Shown here: positions 46,243 to 58,142 of the stretch, one piece after another | Position numbering within the stretch: position 1 is the stretch's first letter | How the letters are laid out: each line of letters opens with the position of its first letter | Source of the DNA: Pandoraea eparura | GTDB taxonomy: Bacteria > Pseudomonadota > Gammaproteobacteria > Burkholderiales > Burkholderiaceae | Length of the DNA stretch: 64,000 nucleotides | NCBI RefSeq assembly: GCF_902459725.1 | Contig: NZ_CABPSH010000003.1 | Location: 434,001-498,000, forward strand | Direction: 5' to 3' | Program-made: the position numbers and the translations under genes | Notes under the pieces: model-generated | Seen by the model: the letters and a program-made list of their open reading frames with translations, nothing else | Told to the model about the DNA's origin: nothing | The model's database searches: none

Positions 46243-46953
46243 TCAACTGATCGCGTCCATCTCGAGCCGGTAGCCGACCCCCGTTTCCGTCAGGATGTGT
46301 TGCGGCTGTGCCGGGTCGGCCTCCAGCTTCTGGCGCAGATGGCCCATGTAGATGCGCAGGTAATGATGGCTCTCCACGTGCGACGGCCCCCACACCTCCT
46401 TGAGCAATTGCCGATGCGTGAGCACGCGCCCCGCGTGGCGCACGAGCGTGATCAGCAGACGGTACTCGATCGGCGTCAGATGCACGGGGTCTCCCGCGCG
46501 CGTGACCTTGCGTCTTGCCAGATCGATGTGGATATCGCCGAACGAAAAGGCCTCGTCGAGGGTCTCCGCGTTGCCGCCACGATGATGTCGACGCAATTGG
46601 GCCCGGATCCGCGCGAGCAGCTCCGACACCCCAAACGGTTTGGTCAGGTAATCGTCGGCGCCGACATCGAGTGCCACGACCTTCTCCGACTCCTCGTTGC
46701 GAGCGGACAGCACGATGATCGGCATATCGGTCCAGCTTCGCACCTCGCGAATGACCTCCACGCCGTCGATATCCGGCAGCCCCAGATCGACGATGAGCAG
46801 GTCCGGCTTGCGCGTAGCGGCCTCGACCATGCCCTGCCGCCCGGTCTCCGCTTCGTGCACGACCATGCCTTCGGCTTCCAGCGAGGTGCGCAGAAACCGT
46901 CGGATCTGCCTTTCGTCTTCAATCACCACGATGGTGATGGTCGGTTCACTCAT
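46243..46953 (-). CDS. kdpE: KdpE response regulator
   Basis: A 236-residue OmpR-family regulator that activates the kdp operon under potassium limitation. The receiver domain has the acidic pocket IEDE (residues 11-14), the phosphorylation site Asp56 in VDLGLPD and Lys105 in LTKPFG. The C-terminal winged helix (~130-230) has LTPIEYRLLITLVRHAGRVLTHRQLLKEVWG and HYLRIYMGHLRQKLE, very close to E. coli KdpE. Its start overlaps the kdpD end by eight bases. Confidence 0.97.
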   Translation of the reverse strand: MSEPTITIVVIEDERQIRRFLRTSLEAEGMVVHEAETGRQGMVEAATRKPDLLIVDLGLPDIDGVEVIREVRSWTDMPIIVLSARNEESEKVVALDVGADDYLTKPFGVSELLARIRAQLRRHHRGGNAETLDEAFSFGDIHIDLARRKVTRAGDPVHLTPIEYRLLITLVRHAGRVLTHRQLLKEVWGPSHVESHHYLRIYMGHLRQKLEADPAQPQHILTETGVGYRLEMDAIS

Positions 46954-49852
46954 GTTCTCGGGTCGTGTTCGCGTCGGGTGTACGAGGTGTACGCGGGTCG
47001 TCGGCGGGCATGTCCGTCATATCCGCCAGGTTAGTCGTGCGCGACGCGGGCCTCATGTCTGGCATGCCCGGCACGCGCGCATCGACGTCCTCCGGACCGT
47101 CCAGACCTTCCGGCGTCGCCGTCCCCTCCGGCGCGATCGGCGGCGACTCCACCGGCAAGGTGAAGATGAAGCGAGCCCCGTGGCCGTCAGGCACGTTGGT
47201 GGCGTGAATTTTACCGCCGTGCGCCTCGACGATGGCACGACAGATTGCCAGTCCGAGCCCGATGCCGGGCGTGGCGGACTCCTTTTCGCCGCGCATGAAT
47301 TTCTCGAAGATGCGTCCTTCCATGCCGGCCGGCAGGCCCGGACCGTCGTCACTGACGCTCACTTCCACCTCGTCGCGCTGCACGCGCGCGGCGATCTCAA
47401 TCTGCGAGCCCGCGGGCGAATACTTCGCGGCGTTCTCCAGCAGATTCGTGAACAGGCGCTCCAGCAGCACGGCATCGAAGCGCAGCAACGGCAGGCCCGC
47501 GGGCAGCCGTGTGGTCACGACGTGCCCGGCCAGCGACCTGCGGCAGGCGCGCAACGACGTGCCCACCACTTCCTCGAGCATCTGCCACTGACGGTTGAGC
47601 TGCACGCCGCCCGCCTGCAACTTGGCCATGTCGAGCAGATTGGTCACGAGCCCCGTCATGCGCTGCGCTTCCTCGTGAATGGCCTCAACGAGGTCGGCAC
47701 GCAATGGTCCCGGTGTCTGGGCATTACGGATCAGCATGCTCGCGAACCCGACGATGGACGTCAGCGGCGTTCGCAGATCGTGCGAGATCGCCGAGAGCAA
47801 GGAATTGCGCAGCCGCTCGGACTCCATTGTCACCAGGGCATCCTGGGCAATCTCGACATAATGCACGCGCTCGAGCGCCAGGGCGATTTGCGCCGCGAAC
47901 GTATCGAGCAGACGCTGCTGGTCCGGCGTATCGATGGCCCCGCCGCCCTCCGGTACCGGCGCCACCACCAGCACGCCGCGCGTGCGCATGGGGGCGCGCA
48001 GCGGGAGATAGTACGCATCCGACGCAGGCAACGTGTTGGTGCCCCGCCCCGCCGCTTGCTGACGGTCATACACCCACTGCGCGACGTCGGTATCGATATG
48101 CGCTGGCAGAGATTCCGAGCGCGCATTCTCGACCGGTTGCCGAACACTGCCCTGGCTGTCAGGCAGCAGCAGCGCCACGCGGGCCTGGAACACCTCGCGT
48201 ACGTGGCGCGACCCGATTTCCACGATCTGCGGCGTGGTAAGCGCCGCCGCCAATTCGCGGGCCATGGCGTACACCGCCCCCGTGCGTCGCTCGCGCCACG
48301 TGGCCAGTTGGGCCTGAAACCGCAGGCTCGTCGTCAGATGGCTGATGACCAGGGCGACGGTGAGCATGACGGCAAACGTCAGCAGATACTGGGTATCGGA
48401 CACCGACAGCGACAGCTTCGGCGGTACGAAAAGGAAGTCGAACGCCACCACCGACAGAAACGACGCCAGCACCCCCGGCCCACGCCCCAGCCGCATGGCC
48501 GCCACGATCACGCCGAGCAGATACAGCATGGAGATATTGGCCAGGTCCAGGAACGACGTGAGTTCCGCCGCGGCGAGCGACACGGCGCCGCAGATCCCGA
48601 CCGCCCAGGCGTAGGCACGCCAAGGGCCGCCCACAAGCCCCAACTCGGGGGCCGAATCAAACCAGTCGCGCCAGTCGCCGCGCACCACGCGCTGATCGGC
48701 TGTCGCATCCCCTGCCGCCGGCCCGATCAGCACGACATCCACACCGCGGGCGAGCCGCATCATCTGCTCGTGCACCGGCGTGCGCGCCGTCCACCACCGC
48801 CGGGCGCCGCTCGCGCCCACCACCAGTTTCGAGACGTTACGCATCTGGGCATAGGCGAGCAGCGTGGTCGCCGCGTCCGCGCCATCGAGCGTGAGGGTTT
48901 CGGCCCCCAGCTCCTGCGCGAGCTTGAGCGTCGCATAGGTGCTTTCCCGGCGTGCTGGCGATTGCCGCTGGAGGGCGGGCGTCTCTATGTGGACGGCCAG
49001 CCAGTCGGCCCGCAGGCTGGCCGCGAGCCGCGCCGCCGCGCGCACCAGTGCCACGCCCTCCGGCCCCGGGCCAATGGCGACGAGCAGCCGCTCACGCGCT
49101 TGCCATACATGGCTGATCGACTGATCGGCGCGGTACTCGCGCATTTGCGCATCGACGCGATCGGCCGTACGGCGCAGCGCCAGCTCACGCAATGCGATCA
49201 GGTTGCCCTTGCGAAAGAAGTTGCGCACGGCCCGCTCGGCCTGCGCGGCCATGTATACCTTGCCCTCGCGCATCCGCTCGAGCAACTCGTCGGGCGGCAG
49301 GTCGACCAGCTTCACTTCGTCGGCCAGATCGAAGATGCGATCGGGCACGGTCTCCCACACGCGAATGCCGGTGATCTGTCCGACCACGTCGTTGAGCCGC
49401 TCCAGGTGCTGCACATTGAGCGTGGTGTACACGTCGATGCCGGCGTCGAGCAATTCCTGCACGTCCTGCCAGCGCTTGAGATGCCGTGTGCCCGGCACAT
49501 TCGCATGGGCAAGTTCGTCAATCAGCGCCACGGCCGGTTTGCGCGCGAGCATGCCGTCGAGATCGAATTCGCGCAGGACGCGGCCGCGGTAGTCGACCGA
49601 CTTCTGCGGCAGCACTTCCAGCCCCTCCAGCAAGCGCGCCGTTTCGTCTCGGCCGTGCGTCTCCAGCACACCGACCACGACGTCAGTGCCCTCCTCGCTG
49701 AGCTTGCGTGCGGCCTGCAGCATCGCAAACGTCTTGCCCACCCCGGCTGAGGCGCCGAAGAATATCTTCAGCCGACCGCGCTGCTCGCGGGCCTCTTCAC
49801 GCTGCAGCTTGTCGAGCAGTTCGTCGGGATCGGGGCGTTCCATGCCAGGCAT
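46946..49852 (-). CDS. kdpD: KdpD sensor histidine kinase
   Basis: A 968-residue membrane sensor of potassium status that phosphorylates KdpE. Domains in order are the KdpD N-domain with Walker A GASAGVGKT (33-41) and LIDELAHANVPGTRH, a USP domain (~250-370), four transmembrane helices (~400-500), a GAF-like region, HisKA with ISHDLRTPL (His near 690) and HATPase with VSDDGPGLPAG and GIGLGLAICRAIVEAHGG. Beyond the ATPase, ~65 extra Pro/Asp/Met/Thr-rich residues (VESPPIAPEGTATPEG onward) form a disordered tail absent from E. coli KdpD (894 aa). Met4 is an alternative start. Confidence 0.96.
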   Translation of the reverse strand: MPGMERPDPDELLDKLQREEAREQRGRLKIFFGASAGVGKTFAMLQAARKLSEEGTDVVVGVLETHGRDETARLLEGLEVLPQKSVDYRGRVLREFDLDGMLARKPAVALIDELAHANVPGTRHLKRWQDVQELLDAGIDVYTTLNVQHLERLNDVVGQITGIRVWETVPDRIFDLADEVKLVDLPPDELLERMREGKVYMAAQAERAVRNFFRKGNLIALRELALRRTADRVDAQMREYRADQSISHVWQARERLLVAIGPGPEGVALVRAAARLAASLRADWLAVHIETPALQRQSPARRESTYATLKLAQELGAETLTLDGADAATTLLAYAQMRNVSKLVVGASGARRWWTARTPVHEQMMRLARGVDVVLIGPAAGDATADQRVVRGDWRDWFDSAPELGLVGGPWRAYAWAVGICGAVSLAAAELTSFLDLANISMLYLLGVIVAAMRLGRGPGVLASFLSVVAFDFLFVPPKLSLSVSDTQYLLTFAVMLTVALVISHLTTSLRFQAQLATWRERRTGAVYAMARELAAALTTPQIVEIGSRHVREVFQARVALLLPDSQGSVRQPVENARSESLPAHIDTDVAQWVYDRQQAAGRGTNTLPASDAYYLPLRAPMRTRGVLVVAPVPEGGGAIDTPDQQRLLDTFAAQIALALERVHYVEIAQDALVTMESERLRNSLLSAISHDLRTPLTSIVGFASMLIRNAQTPGPLRADLVEAIHEEAQRMTGLVTNLLDMAKLQAGGVQLNRQWQMLEEVVGTSLRACRRSLAGHVVTTRLPAGLPLLRFDAVLLERLFTNLLENAAKYSPAGSQIEIAARVQRDEVEVSVSDDGPGLPAGMEGRIFEKFMRGEKESATPGIGLGLAICRAIVEAHGGKIHATNVPDGHGARFIFTLPVESPPIAPEGTATPEGLDGPEDVDARVPGMPDMRPASRTTNLADMTDMPADDPRTPRTPDANTTREHE

Positions 49853-50026
49853 CGAATGAGTCCATCAGGAAGGCAAACGCCTCGCCATCAGGCGAGGCTC
49901 GTGTCGCATCATCGGTTGCCCGACGACGCCAAAAAGCGACACGCGCCGGGCGTGCCGCCAATCTACCGCAGGTAGCGAGGCAAGACCAGCGATTCACCGG
50001 CCTGCCGCGCACCGCGCATACGCATT

Positions 50027-50611
50027 TCAGACGCTGCCGTGCGTCAGGGCATCCAACGCCAGGTTCAACTTCAGAACATTCACCCGAGGCTCTCCGAAAA
50101 TGCCCCACTGCCGGCCCTCGGTGTATCTCGCCACGAGCGAGCGCACCGCGTCGGGCGCGAGGCCGCGGGCCTTCGCCACGCGCGTAACCTGATACTCAGC
50201 GGCTGCCGGGCTGATGGCCGGATCGAGACCGCTGGCCGAGGCCGTGACCAGATCTCCCGGCACCGGCAGCGTTGCGCTCGGATCGGCCGCGCGCAAGGCG
50301 GCGATGCGTGCCTTTACGGCGTCGGCGAGCGCGGGGTTGAGCGGGCCGAAGTTCGAGCCGCCCGAGGCAATACCGTTATCAGGCATCGGCGCGGTGGCCG
50401 ACAGACGCCCCCAGAAGTACTTCGGTTCGTCGAAATTCTGGCCGATCAGCGACGAGCCGACCGCTTTGCCGCCTCGGTAGATCAGGCTGCCGGCGGCTTC
50501 GCGCGAAAATGCCGCACGGCCGATGCCGGTGACGACCAGCGGATACACCAGCCCTGTAATGACCGACAGCACGACGAACAGACTGAGCATCGGACGCAAG
50601 AGGGTTTTCAT
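50027..50611 (-). CDS. kdpC: potassium-transporting ATPase subunit C
   Basis: A 194-residue subunit with one N-terminal transmembrane helix (residues ~7-29) and a periplasmic domain, which stabilises the KdpFABC complex. [29 protein letters not shown] and [26 protein letters not shown] are the family blocks. It lies between kdpB (77-base gap) and kdpD (174-base gap) in the operon. Confidence 0.97.
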   Translation of the reverse strand: MKTLLRPMLSLFVVLSVITGLVYPLVVTGIGRAAFSREAAGSLIYRGGKAVGSSLIGQNFDEPKYFWGRLSATAPMPDNGIASGGSNFGPLNPALADAVKARIAALRAADPSATLPVPGDLVTASASGLDPAISPAAAEYQVTRVAKARGLAPDAVRSLVARYTEGRQWGIFGEPRVNVLKLNLALDALTHGSV

Positions 50612-50688
50612 GACATCAATTCCTTAGAGGTTCAGCAATGTGGCCCGAACGCCCGGCCGGCCGGCCATGGCGTTCGGGCCCCGCGCGA

Positions 50689-52815
<2,127 letters not shown>

Positions 52816-52843
52816 GAGTGCCTCGAATGCCTCATTTCAATAA

Positions 52844-54649
52844 TCAATGCGCACCGATCATCGTCAGATGTTCGGCGACCGGACCGAGTGCAAGCGCTGG
52901 CATATAAGTGAGCGCGCCCACCAACAGCACCGTGCCGAGCAGCAGCACGACGAACAGCGGACCATGCGTGGGCAACGTGCCCGAGGTCGCGGCAATGCGC
53001 TTCTTGCGGGCGAGAGCACCGGCAATGGCCAGCACCGGCACGATCACCCAGAAGCGGCCGAACCACATCGCGATCGCCAGCGTGCTGTTATAGAACGGCG
53101 TGTTGGCCGACAGCCCGGCAAAGGCGCTGCCGTTATTGTTCGCGGCCGAACTGTAGGCGTAGAGAAGTTCCGAGAAGCCATGCGTCGCCGGATTCGCCAC
53201 GCCCGCCTGCCCTGCCGGCACGAGGACCGCGAGGGCGGTGCCCAGCAGCACCAGCAGCGGCGTCATGAGCACGGCCACGGCGACCATCTTCATCTCGAAC
53301 GCTTCGATCTTCTTGCCGAGGTACTCTGGGGTGCGTCCGATCATCAGCCCGGCGACGAACACCGCGAGCATGGCGAAGACGAGCATGCCGTAGAGGCCCG
53401 AGCCCACGCCACCGAAGATCACCTCGCCCAACTGCATCAGCAGCATCGGCACCAGTCCGCCCAACGGCGTGAGCGAATCGTGCATCGCGTTGACGGCACC
53501 GCACGAAGCGGCCGTCGTCACCGTGGCGAAAATGCCCGAGGCCGCGATACCGAAGCGCGTCTCCTTGCCTTCCATATTGCCGCCTGCCTGCGTGGTGCTC
53601 GCTTGCTGATCGACACCGAGCGTCGTCAGCACTGGATTGCCGGCCTGCTCGGCCGAGACCGTGGCCACGGCGGCAATCGAGAACGCAATCGTCATCGCGG
53701 CGAGCAGCGCCATTCCCTGGCGACGATCGCCGACCATGCGTCCGAACATATGGCAAAGTGCGGCCGGGATCAGGAAGATCGCCAGGATCTGCAGGAAATT
53801 CGACAGCGGCGTCGGGTTCTCGAACGGATGCGCCGAATTCGCGTTGAAGAAGCCGCCACCGTTCGTGCCGAGCATCTTGATCGCTTCCTGCGAGGCGACC
53901 GGCCCCATCGGTAACGTTTGCGTCTGCGTCACCGCGGGCGTCGTCACCGGCTTGCCGGCAGCGTCGAGCTTCGGTTGACCGTCCGGGCCGAGCACCGGAT
54001 TGTCGTAATGCGTGGCTTGCAGCGTCGTCACATCCTGATACGCGCTGAAGTTCTGAATCACGCCTTGGCTCATGAACGCGGCTGCGAGCACGATCGAAAG
54101 CGGCACCAGAAGATAGAGCGTGATGCGGGTCATATCGACCCAGAAGTTGCCGATCGTCTGCGCCGTGTGACGGGCAAAGCCGCGAATGAGGGCGACCACC
54201 ACGGCAATCCCGGTGGCGGCCGACATGAAGTTCTGCACCGCCAGACCGAGCATCTGCGTGAGATAGCTCATGGTCGACTCACCGCTGTAGCCTTGCCAAT
54301 TGGTATTGGACACAAAGCTCACCGCCGTATTCATCGACGAGTCCGGGGTTACGGCACCGAACCCTTGCGGGTTGAACGGCAGCCAGACTTGCCAGCGTTG
54401 CAGGGCGTAGACCGCCAGGGCACCGAGCGCGTTGAAGCCGACGAGGGCGATTGCGTACGCGCGCCAGTGCATTTCCTTTTCGGCATCGATGCCGCACAGG
54501 CGGTAGAGCCCACGTTCCAGAGGCGCGAACCAGCGGTTCACGCGAGATTCGCCGGCGAGCACGTCGGCCATGAAGCGGCCGAGCGGGCGCGACAGCACCA
54601 GCAGCACGACGAGGAAAACGCCGAGCTGGATCCAGGCGTTGAGTGTCAT
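52844..54649 (-). CDS. kdpA: potassium-transporting ATPase potassium-binding subunit A
   Basis: A 601-residue channel-like subunit carrying K+. About ten helices and four selectivity-loop motifs are present, including [49 protein letters not shown] and [13 protein letters not shown]. Start [14 protein letters not shown] at 54649 overlaps kdpF (ATGA) and follows GGAGGA. It is co-translated with kdpF and kdpB. Confidence 0.98.
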   Translation of the reverse strand: MTLNAWIQLGVFLVVLLVLSRPLGRFMADVLAGESRVNRWFAPLERGLYRLCGIDAEKEMHWRAYAIALVGFNALGALAVYALQRWQVWLPFNPQGFGAVTPDSSMNTAVSFVSNTNWQGYSGESTMSYLTQMLGLAVQNFMSAATGIAVVVALIRGFARHTAQTIGNFWVDMTRITLYLLVPLSIVLAAAFMSQGVIQNFSAYQDVTTLQATHYDNPVLGPDGQPKLDAAGKPVTTPAVTQTQTLPMGPVASQEAIKMLGTNGGGFFNANSAHPFENPTPLSNFLQILAIFLIPAALCHMFGRMVGDRRQGMALLAAMTIAFSIAAVATVSAEQAGNPVLTTLGVDQQASTTQAGGNMEGKETRFGIAASGIFATVTTAASCGAVNAMHDSLTPLGGLVPMLLMQLGEVIFGGVGSGLYGMLVFAMLAVFVAGLMIGRTPEYLGKKIEAFEMKMVAVAVLMTPLLVLLGTALAVLVPAGQAGVANPATHGFSELLYAYSSAANNNGSAFAGLSANTPFYNSTLAIAMWFGRFWVIVPVLAIAGALARKKRIAATSGTLPTHGPLFVVLLLGTVLLVGALTYMPALALGPVAEHLTMIGAH

Positions 54650-54738
54650 GCCAGATCCTCCGGCTTGAACAGCGCGTAGACGAGATAAGCGAGCAGCGCG
54701 AGCGTGAGCCCGCCGCTCAACCAATACATGGCGGTCAT
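54646..54738 (-). CDS. kdpF: potassium-transporting ATPase small subunit F
   Basis: A 30-residue single-helix lipid-like subunit that stabilises KdpABC. It begins [15 protein letters not shown] and ends with the family's [14 protein letters not shown] precedes the ATG by about five bases. The stop overlaps the kdpA ATG, and its own ATG overlaps the stop of a further tiny ORF upstream. Confidence 0.93.
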   Translation of the reverse strand: MTAMYWLSGGLTLALLAYLVYALFKPEDLA

Positions 54739-54827
54739 TGCTGTCCTCCTACCGACGCGCAGAACGCGACAAAACCGACGGTCGTGGCGACGAACACCGC
54801 GAGCACGCCGAGATATACCCAGTCCAT
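54735..54827 (-). CDS. tiny single-helix membrane protein ahead of kdpF
   Basis: A 30-residue ORF beginning [17 protein letters not shown] and ending CASVGGQQ, predicted to be one transmembrane helix. GGGAG stands five bases before the ATG. Its stop codon shares bases with the kdpF ATG (ATGA), so the two are translationally coupled. It is not KdpF itself, which follows. Small ORFs of this texture occur before kdpF in some beta- and gammaproteobacteria as I recall, but I know no assigned function. Confidence 0.75.
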   Translation of the reverse strand: MDWVYLGVLAVFVATTVGFVAFCASVGGQQ

Positions 54828-54949
54828 GACAACTCCCTATCGTGTGGCGGCCGGCACGCCACGGACGCGACGCGCCCTCGCATGCGCCTGCCAGCCGTGT
54901 CCTGAAAGATACGGATCGACGCGTAAAGACGGGGACAAAAGGGATAAAG

Positions 54950-54972
54950 GGGGTGTAAACAACGCGTAAAAA
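54950..54972 (-). promoter_or_regulatory. KdpE-binding site of the kdp promoter
   Basis: On the minus strand TTTTTACGCGTTGTTTACAC followed by CCC matches the E. coli KdpE site, whose half-sites are TTTTTA and TTTACACCCC at the same spacing. A related TTTACGCGT lies at plus 54918-54927. The site is ~125-145 bases before the tiny ORF. Confidence 0.65.
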
Positions 54973-54988
54973 CGGGGGGCATCAACGC

Positions 54989-55019
54989 AAAAAAACCCGC
55001 CGATATCGCTATCGGCGGG
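54989..55019 (-). terminator. terminator of the binding-protein gene at 55077
   Basis: Minus-strand perfect 10-bp stem CCCGCCGATA/TATCGGCGGG with a 4-base loop, followed by seven T. Confidence 0.93.
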
Positions 55020-55076
55020 CTTCCCGTTGGGTGGGGGCGCAACGACACCTTCCGTCGTTCGCGCCTCAGTCGGGCC

Positions 55077-56051
55077 TTACTCGGTGACCTGCATTCCTTT
55101 GTGCCAGACCTCGATCACTTCCTTGCTCGGCTCCAGGTTCAGATTGACGTTGCGCGGCGGGATCGGTTGCTGGAACCATTTGCGTTGAATGCGGCGAATG
55201 TCGCCCGAGCTGAATACGTGGGCAAGGGTCGTATCGACGAAGTGTTTGAATTGCGGATCGTCGCGGCGGAGCATCAGCGCGTTGAGTTCCGTTTCCAGCG
55301 GGGCGCCGACGATCTCGAAGTCGCCCGGCTGGCGGGCGTTGGCACGCAGACCGGCGAGAAGCACGTCGTCCAGCGCGAACGCCTTGGCGCGTCCAGTTTC
55401 CAGCGTCAACATCGACTCGCCGTGATCGCGGGCGGGAATCACGCGGAATCCGCCTTTGTCGGCCTGCGTGCGGGCCAGGCGCTCGCCCGTCGAGCCGGCG
55501 GATGCGACCAGATTCTGCCCCTTGAGGTCGTCCAGACCGCGAATGTTGTCCTTCCTGTTCACGAGCAGCCGCACTTCCGAGACGTAGTACGGGTTGCTGA
55601 AGCCGACTTGTTCGGCACGTTCCGGCGTGATGGTGTTCGGCGCGCAGTCCAGGTCGACCGTCCCGTTCTTGACCAGCGCAATTCGGTTCTGGGGCGTGAT
55701 GGACATTTCGCGCACACGCAGGTTCGGCAGATCGAGGGCGGTCTTCACGGCGTCGACGACGGCATAGCAGAGATCCATCGTGTAGCCGATGGGCTTGCCC
55801 TTGTCATTGACGTAGGCGAAGGGGATGGCCGCTTCGCGGTAGCCGAGGGTAATGACGCCAGTGTCGCGGATTTTCTTGAGGGTACCGGTCAGATCGCCGT
55901 GCACGGTGGGCAGCGGGACAACGGTGGGGGCGGCCTTGGCAGGGGCGGCGACCGCCATGGAGACGCCGGCTTGTGTGGACGACCACACGGCGAGACCGAT
56001 TGCGACGCGCTTTGCAGCGCGCTTCCAACTAACGTCCTTGAGACTGTTCAC
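55077..56051 (-). CDS. amino-acid ABC transporter substrate-binding protein (GltI-like)
   Basis: A 324-residue periplasmic protein of SBP family 3, probably for glutamate/aspartate-type ligands. A signal peptide covers about residues 1-40. The mature domain opens GTLKKIRDTGVITLGYREAAIPFAYVNDKGKPIGY, and GTVDLDCAPNTITPERAEQVGFSNPYYVSEVRLLV (~130-165) is highly typical of the GltI/AatJ group. No permease or ATPase gene is adjacent, but a paralogue lies immediately upstream. A terminator follows the gene. Confidence 0.9.
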   Translation of the reverse strand: MNSLKDVSWKRAAKRVAIGLAVWSSTQAGVSMAVAAPAKAAPTVVPLPTVHGDLTGTLKKIRDTGVITLGYREAAIPFAYVNDKGKPIGYTMDLCYAVVDAVKTALDLPNLRVREMSITPQNRIALVKNGTVDLDCAPNTITPERAEQVGFSNPYYVSEVRLLVNRKDNIRGLDDLKGQNLVASAGSTGERLARTQADKGGFRVIPARDHGESMLTLETGRAKAFALDDVLLAGLRANARQPGDFEIVGAPLETELNALMLRRDDPQFKHFVDTTLAHVFSSGDIRRIQRKWFQQPIPPRNVNLNLEPSKEVIEVWHKGMQVTE

Positions 56052-56287
56052 AGCAAATTCCTATCAAATTAGCAGCACGATAGCAATTTACAGAAATGGG
56101 CGGTCGGGCGCAAAGAAGCGTTTGTCATTAGCTTATGGCGGGCGAACGGATGGGACGAGACGGACCGGGGCCGCTTTCTGCTGCGCGTTGGGTTTGTGTC
56201 TGAGAGGCGGAAAGGGGCTCCGGTCCGTCGTGGGGGCACGATATCGTGTCTGGAAGGCGGGGGCGGGGGCGGGAGCGACTGCCCCAA

Positions 56288-57445
56288 TCAACGGTTTCGG
56301 GTGGAAGACTTGGCGGCCGCGTCGTGTTCCGGGGCGTTGCCGTACGCATTGGCCTTGCTATCGGCGGTTGCCCGGTAACGCGCCCCGGCGTCCCAAAGCG
56401 CGAGCACGTCGGGCGATGGAACGACGTTGAGTTTATGTCCGAAAGGCGGCACGGCGGTCTGAAAGGAGTCGCGTTGGAGTTGGCGTATGTCGCCGCTGCC
56501 GAAGATGTCGGCGAGGGCGGCGTCGACGCGCGCCTTGAACGCCGGATCGTCCTTGGGCAGCGCAAGTGCGTAGTACTCGGGTTGCGTCGCCAGCGGTGGG
56601 CCAACGATTCGGAACGCGTCTGGCGACCGGCTCGTGGCGCGCAGGCCTTCGAGCAGCACGTCGTCGAGCGCCAGCGCTTGCGCACGGTGTTCCCGCAACA
56701 TGCGAAACGCGTCGTCGTAGTCGCGCGCCATCAGAAGCTGGAAGCCTGCCCGCGCATGTCGAGCGCGCACCAGCCGTTCGGCGGTCGTGCCCTGCACCAC
56801 GGCGAGCCGCAGCCCTCGCATATCGTTGATCGACTGAATCCCGGCGCCATGCCGAACCATGAGGCGCACGCGAGCGGCGTAGTACGGCAGGCTGAAGGCC
56901 ACCTGTCGTTCGCGCGCCACCGTCACTGTCGACGGTGCGCAATCGATGTCGATGGCATCGCCCTTGATCAGCGGCGCGCGCATCTGCTCGATCACGCGCA
57001 CGGGGGTACTGCGCAACTCGGGCAGCGCCATCTCGCGTTGCAACGCTTGCACAACGCGTTGGCACAGCGCCCACGCCAGCCCCATCGGCCGGTCCTTCGC
57101 GTCGACATACGAAAACGGGACCGCAGTTTGCCGATAGCCCAGCACGATGCGTCCGCGCTCGCGAATGCGCGCCATCGTCGGGGACGCTTCGGAAATTGTG
57201 GCGAGCGAAGCGGTGCCGTCGCCCGACGCCGCAACCAAGTCCGCCACCGACAACGGGAGCGCCGCCGCGCTCACCCGCGGCAGCCCGGGCACTGGCGGCG
57301 CGCCCGCGGGGGCCGCCGCCGGGATGACGAGCGCCAGCCCGACGGCCGCCGTCAGTCCGCGATGCAGGAATCGATGCAGGAATGAGTGCAGAATGCTTGC
57401 GACACGGGCCGCAGACGATGACAACCGACAAGGAGGCAGGAACAT
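56288..57445 (-). CDS. diverged GltI-like substrate-binding protein
   Basis: A 385-residue paralogue of the protein at 55077. It has a signal-like hydrophobic stretch (residues ~30-48), a ~45-residue linker and an SBP-3 domain with GRIVLGYRQTAVPFSYVDAKDRPMGLAW and GDAIDIDCAPSTVTVARERQVAFSLPYYAARVRLMV. A C-terminal tail of ~35 polar residues is extra. Ligand residues have drifted relative to the neighbour. The start is uncertain, because the N-terminus is long and Arg/His-rich; internal starts are possible. Confidence 0.78.
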   Translation of the reverse strand: MFLPPCRLSSSAARVASILHSFLHRFLHRGLTAAVGLALVIPAAAPAGAPPVPGLPRVSAAALPLSVADLVAASGDGTASLATISEASPTMARIRERGRIVLGYRQTAVPFSYVDAKDRPMGLAWALCQRVVQALQREMALPELRSTPVRVIEQMRAPLIKGDAIDIDCAPSTVTVARERQVAFSLPYYAARVRLMVRHGAGIQSINDMRGLRLAVVQGTTAERLVRARHARAGFQLLMARDYDDAFRMLREHRAQALALDDVLLEGLRATSRSPDAFRIVGPPLATQPEYYALALPKDDPAFKARVDAALADIFGSGDIRQLQRDSFQTAVPPFGHKLNVVPSPDVLALWDAGARYRATADSKANAYGNAPEHDAAAKSSTRNR

Positions 57446-57554
57446 GGTCGACGCGGGGACAGAGAGAAAAGTGTCCGTACCTTAGCAACGCCGCGCATCG
57501 ATCCGCCTGCCGCAAACCACTTTTCGGACAATTCCCTAGGAACGATATCGACGA

Positions 57555-58142
57555 TCAGCGCGTCGGCGCCAGCAACGTTTGTAGCAAACGTTCGTCGTCG
57601 TCCGCCGTCGGTGCGGTATTGTCGTATCGCACCAGTTGCGGAAATGCCTCGACGGACGGCGAGAACCGGCGAAGTCGGTAATCGTCCCAGTGCGCGAGCT
57701 TATAGGCGTCGTTCGGATTGCCTCGGCTCACGATGCGCGCCTTCGCATTGGCCTCGTCGAGTTCGACCCAGACCACATGTATGCCCACGTCGTCATCGAC
57801 CCCGAGCCACGCGCGATCGAACAACCGCCCTTCGCGCAACTCGCGAGAGAACGGCCCGACCACCAGCACATTCACGCCGAGGCGCAGATTTTCGCGCGCC
57901 GTGTCCAGCAGTCCCGCGTACTCCGGGTCGCGCAACGTCTGCAAATACACCGGACTGTCGCGGTCGTTCGGATTGCCCGTCAACGCCCCCATCACCGAAG
58001 CACTGTAAGCACCGTAAAGCGTGTCCTTATCGAGCAGGCAGAACGCTTCGCCGCTGCGCGCGATCAACGGGCCGATCAGGCGCTTGGCCAGCGTCGTCTT
58101 GCCCGCCCCAGCGTGACCGCAGAAGAAAACGAGGCGCGTCAT
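57555..58142 (-). CDS. P-loop ATPase/kinase
   Basis: A 195-residue P-loop protein with Walker A GHAGAGKTT (residues 9-17) directly after the first beta strand, as in small-molecule kinases of the AAA_33/zeta-toxin-like group. DKDTLYGAYSASVM gives a possible substrate loop, and WVELDEANAKARIVSRGNPNDAYKLAHWDDY resembles the Arg-bearing lid. The start overlaps the cupin stop by four bases, so the two are co-translated. The substrate is unknown. Confidence 0.78.
   Translation of the reverse strand: MTRLVFFCGHAGAGKTTLAKRLIGPLIARSGEAFCLLDKDTLYGAYSASVMGALTGNPNDRDSPVYLQTLRDPEYAGLLDTARENLRLGVNVLVVGPFSRELREGRLFDRAWLGVDDDVGIHVVWVELDEANAKARIVSRGNPNDAYKLAHWDDYRLRRFSPSVEAFPQLVRYDNTAPTADDDERLLQTLLAPTR

Noticed and set aside
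46697-49750. A 1017-codon open frame antisense to kdpD
   Set aside because: kdpD is unambiguous. The antisense frame is Arg/His/Gln-rich with no domain, a by-product of high GC third positions.
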